A DNA stretch of 33,481 bases, from positions 1 through 33,481 of the forward strand of contig SEHC01000001.1 of assembly GCA_004173415.1 (NCBI GenBank), in the 5' to 3' direction. Both the position numbers and the translations under genes were made by a program. Origin of the DNA: Lysobacteraceae bacterium. GTDB lineage: Bacteria > Pseudomonadota > Gammaproteobacteria > Xanthomonadales > Xanthomonadaceae. Positions 30,991 through 33,481 of the stretch are shown here, piece after piece. Below the pieces are notes generated by a model. It was not told where the DNA came from. It searched no databases and was given only the letters and a program-made list of their open reading frames with translations. Each line of letters opens with the position of its first letter. Within the stretch, counting starts at the first letter, position 1.

Positions 30991-31821
30991 TTATGCCGTA
31001 CCGCGCAGTCTCTTGAACCAACGCTGGAGCGAGAAAGCTGAATCCTGGCGCGCACTTGCGCCTGTTTTTCCGGCCCCGGCGGCGGCCAGGCCGGCCGGCA
31101 GCGAGGCCGGATCGGCATCGGCCACTATCCCGGCCGGCCGGGTCAGGACCATGCGCGTGGCCTCTTCGGCGCCCACCCGGGCGGCCGCGGCCTCGCGGGC
31201 CTCGGCCAGCAACGGCGGCCGGCGCTGCGGATGGTGGGCGTCGGTGGCCAGGACCATGCAATGGCCCTCGTCGACGAAACGCTCGCCCCAGTAGCGCACG
31301 CGCTTGCCGAAACGCCCGGTCAGGGCGCCGGCGGTGACCTGCATCCAGGCCCCGCGCTCGCTCAGGCGCACGAACAGCTCGTAGTGCTGCTCGACCCAGC
31401 TGAGGCGCTCGGGATGGGTGATCACCGGGACGATGCCGGCGGTCATCAGTTCGAAGATCGCCTCTTCGAAGCGCGGCGGGGCCACGTGGTGCGGCGGCTC
31501 CAGCAGCAGGTAGCGGGAACCGGCCAGGGTCGGTACCCGGCCGGCCTGGATCGCCGCGACCAGGCCCGGGTCCAGGTGCACGTCGGCGCCTTCGACCAGC
31601 TGCAGGGGGATGTCGCGGGCGGCCAGCTCGCCGCGCAGGGACTCGATCGCCGCGCGGATGCCGTCGCGGTCGTTCTCGTACATGCCCGGGTAGATGTGCG
31701 GGGTGCAGGCCACCGTGCCGATGCCGTCGGCCACGGCGATGCGCGCCATCGCCAGGGCCATGTCCAGGTCGACCGCGCCGTCGTCGATACCGGGCAGCAG
31801 GTGGCAATGCAGATCGAGCAT
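30991..31821 (-). CDS. PHP-type tyrosine-protein phosphatase (CpsB/CapC/YwqE family)
   Basis: CpsB-type enzymes are metal-dependent phosphatases that dephosphorylate the BY-kinase. The 276-residue protein has the PHP-fold metal ligands: HCH (His5, His7) with GIDDG, TPH at 40-42, THPERL (His136) and TDAHH (Asp194, His196). It replaces the low-molecular-weight Wzb phosphatase usual in enterobacteria; CpsB/CapC is best known from Gram-positives. It is upstream of wza and wzc in the same operon, 31 bp before the wza start, so it probably acts on the Wzc tyrosine tail. The C-terminal ~35 residues are Ala-rich and not conserved. Confidence 0.9.
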   Translation of the reverse strand: MLDLHCHLLPGIDDGAVDLDMALAMARIAVADGIGTVACTPHIYPGMYENDRDGIRAAIESLRGELAARDIPLQLVEGADVHLDPGLVAAIQAGRVPTLAGSRYLLLEPPHHVAPPRFEEAIFELMTAGIVPVITHPERLSWVEQHYELFVRLSERGAWMQVTAGALTGRFGKRVRYWGERFVDEGHCMVLATDAHHPQRRPPLLAEAREAAAARVGAEEATRMVLTRPAGIVADADPASLPAGLAAAGAGKTGASARQDSAFSLQRWFKRLRGTA

Positions 31822-31961
31822 GGGGACCGGAGGAACCGGGAAGCGGGGCGGCCTAGTTTAAGCGCCCGCGGACGCAAGGCCTTCACAGGCAAGAGTTTTT
31901 CTCGGTCGCGGGGCCTGCCGGCCGCCCGGACGGAGCGATCCTGCGCGGCCGCGCAAATGCA

Positions 31962-31983
31962 ACGGGCGCCTGTCGGCGCCCGT
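31962..31983 (-). terminator. Hairpin at the end of the dapA-bamC-like operon
   Basis: ACGGGCGCC-TGTC-GGCGCCCGT is a perfect 9-bp stem 26 bp after the lipoprotein stop codon. The following minus-strand bases are only moderately T-rich, so termination strength is uncertain. It separates the lysine-pathway operon from the EPS operon. Confidence 0.65.
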
Positions 31984-32009
31984 CGGATTGCGGCCTGGGG
32001 CGGGCGGGC

Positions 32010-32504
32010 TCAGCCGCCCAGCTTGGCCCGCAGCGCGGCGATCAGCTTCGGCGCGGCGCCGGCGGCGGGCAGGCCGCGCGGGTCGACCGCCGAAACGTAG
32101 GTACCGGCTTCCACCGCGACCATGCGGACCAGGAAGTTGCTGCCTTCGTAACTGACGTCGTAGGTGCCCAGCAGCTGGGCGCGGCTGGCGATGGCGACGC
32201 CGTCGATGCTTTCCAGGGCCGCGCCGACCTTGGCGAACACCTCATCGCGCGGGCCGGCGACATTGAAACCGGTGGCCGAGGCGACCGCGCCCTGGGTGCC
32301 CGCCTGGGCGCCGACGCTGGGCAGCTGCATGGCCCCGGCGGTGTTGGGCAGGTTGAGGTCGGGCGGCACTTCCAGCGGGCGCGTCTCGGCGCTCTTGGCA
32401 TAGTCGCCGTCCTTGCGGAACCACTTGCAACCGCTGGCGCCGAGCACGGCCACGGCCAGGGTGGCAAGGAGGATCGGACGCAGGTAAGGGATGTTGGAAC
32501 GCAT
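32010..32504 (-). CDS. Short BamC/NlpB-like lipoprotein
   Basis: This 164-residue protein has a lipoprotein signal with lipobox LGASGC (Cys26). It continues DGDYAKSAETRPLEVPPDLN, the conserved N-terminal unstructured motif of BamC/NlpB that contacts BamD, and ends in a single helix-grip-like domain (DEVFAKVGAALESIDGVAIA, GSNFLVRMV). E. coli BamC has about 344 residues and two such domains, so this is a one-domain form. It follows dapA by 26 bp, the same gene order as dapA-nlpB in E. coli, which supports the assignment. It probably acts in the outer-membrane protein assembly machinery. Confidence 0.75.
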   Translation of the reverse strand: MRSNIPYLRPILLATLAVAVLGASGCKWFRKDGDYAKSAETRPLEVPPDLNLPNTAGAMQLPSVGAQAGTQGAVASATGFNVAGPRDEVFAKVGAALESIDGVAIASRAQLLGTYDVSYEGSNFLVRMVAVEAGTYVSAVDPRGLPAAGAAPKLIAALRAKLGG

Positions 32505-32530
32505 GGGGTGGTCTCCTGGGAAAGCGGGGG

Positions 32531-33439
32531 TTAGGCAGCGACGGGTTCGCGGCCGGATTGTTCTTCGAGGACCGCGGCCGCCGCGTACAGGCGGTCGGCC
32601 TGGCCGGCATGCGCCGCCGACAGCGGCAGCAGCGGCAGGCGCAGGCCGGCGCCGAAACCCATGCGCTGCAGCAGCGCCTTGACCGGGATCGGGTTGGATT
32701 CGACGCCATGGAATTCATGGAACGGCTGCAGCAGCGCGTCGTGGCGCGCGGCAGCTTCGCCCTGCTGGCCGCGGGACAGGTCGCAGAGCCGGCGGAAGGC
32801 ACGCGGCAGCGCATTGGAACCGACCGAGACCAGCCCGTCGGCGCCGGCCAGCATGGCCCGGCTGGCGGTGGGGTCGTCGCCGCTGAGGATGGCGAAGCCG
32901 TCGCTGCGCAGGGCCAGCAATGCGGCCATGCGCTCGGGTTCCGGGCGCGCTTCCTTGATCCCGACGATGCCCGGGTGGTCGACCAGCGCGGCCACGGTTT
33001 CCGGCAGCAGGTCGCAACCGGTGCGCCCCGGCACGTTGTACAGGACCACCGGCAGCCCGCCCTGGTCGGCGACGGCGCGGTAATGGGCGACCAGCCCGGC
33101 CTGGGTGGGACGAACGTACGGCGGCGTCACCACCAGCGCCAAGCCGGCGCCGGCCTCGGCCGCGCGCCGGGTCTGGGCGATGGTCCTGGCCGTGTTCATC
33201 TGCCCGGTGCCAGCCAGCACCGGGATGCGCCCGGCGACCGCGGCCACCGCGGTGCGGATCAGCAGTTCGTATTCGTCATCGGTCAGCGCCGCCGCCTCGC
33301 CGGTCGAGCCGGCCACGACGATGCCCTGGGTGCCACCGTCGAGTTGCTGCCGGAGCAGGCGCTGCCAGGCATCGAGGTCCAGCTCGCCGACCGCGGTGAA
33401 CGGTGTCGCAAGCGCGGTGATACTGCCGGAAAGTGACAA
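32531..33439 (-). CDS. dapA: 4-hydroxy-tetrahydrodipicolinate synthase
   Basis: DapA condenses pyruvate and aspartate semialdehyde in the lysine/diaminopimelate pathway. The 302-residue TIM-barrel protein has the Schiff-base lysine Lys162 in GIVGIKEA, Tyr134 in VLYNVPGRTG and Tyr108 in VTPPYV. The usual GTTGE loop reads GSTGE, so the first catalytic threonine is a serine (Ser45), which still offers a hydroxyl. The N-terminus MSLSGSITALATPF is canonical but begins with TTG at 33439; no in-frame ATG lies between it and the window end. Housekeeping GC-rich base use. It is outside the glycan locus. Confidence 0.93.
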   Translation of the reverse strand: MSLSGSITALATPFTAVGELDLDAWQRLLRQQLDGGTQGIVVAGSTGEAAALTDDEYELLIRTAVAAVAGRIPVLAGTGQMNTARTIAQTRRAAEAGAGLALVVTPPYVRPTQAGLVAHYRAVADQGGLPVVLYNVPGRTGCDLLPETVAALVDHPGIVGIKEARPEPERMAALLALRSDGFAILSGDDPTASRAMLAGADGLVSVGSNALPRAFRRLCDLSRGQQGEAAARHDALLQPFHEFHGVESNPIPVKALLQRMGFGAGLRLPLLPLSAAHAGQADRLYAAAAVLEEQSGREPVAA

Positions 33440-33481
33440 GCTGCTGCCTATGCAAGAGGGTCGCGCGGATCGCCGCGCACC

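Overview
The window looks like chromosomal DNA of a GC-rich gammaproteobacterium of the Xanthomonadaceae/Lysobacteraceae (Lysobacter, Luteimonas, Pseudoxanthomonas or Stenotrophomonas type). Three things suggest this: a XanB-type bifunctional mannose enzyme, a short GumB-type exporter, and many GTAG-headed stem-loop repeats like the SMAG/REP elements described in Stenotrophomonas. Genus is an inference.

Most of the window is one exopolysaccharide or surface-glycan locus read on the minus strand, with a colanic-acid-like gene set. From right to left, after dapA and a short BamC-like lipoprotein gene, come a PHP-type tyrosine phosphatase, a Wza/GumB exporter, a Wzc-type tyrosine autokinase and a membrane-anchored TPR-like protein. 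A 1-kb array of ~116-bp repeats follows. Then come two small paralogous exported proteins, an O-antigen-ligase/polymerase-like membrane protein, a WcaJ-type initiating sugar-phosphate transferase, a WcaI-like glycosyltransferase and Gmd. From about 8.8 to 19.4 kb the DNA is visibly richer in A+T and holds a tightly packed, strain-specific-looking block: Wzx-like flippase, four glycosyltransferases, a DUF6625-like protein, a Wzy-like polymerase, two membrane acyltransferases and a WcaF-like acetyltransferase. GalU closes this block.

The left ~8 kb is an accessory region rich in repeats. It holds the start of rmlB (cut by the window edge), a xanB gene broken by an internal deletion, a HigBA-type toxin-antitoxin pair with a frameshifted toxin, fcl (GDP-L-fucose synthase, plus strand), a hipA-hipB pair in which the HipB C-terminus is built from a 27-bp tandem repeat, a perfectly phased 21-bp minisatellite, and an uncharacterised conserved gene with its own terminator.

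Together the genes predict this pathway: XanB, Gmd and Fcl supply GDP-mannose and GDP-L-fucose, GalU supplies UDP-glucose and RmlB starts dTDP-rhamnose synthesis. WcaJ loads the first sugar on undecaprenyl phosphate, the glycosyltransferases and acyltransferases build and decorate the repeat unit, Wzx flips it, Wzy polymerises it, and Wzc/Wza with the phosphatase control length and export. The least explained items are the paired small secreted proteins, the repeat systems and the repeat-extended HipB. No tRNA, rRNA, CRISPR array or recognisable transposase was seen.
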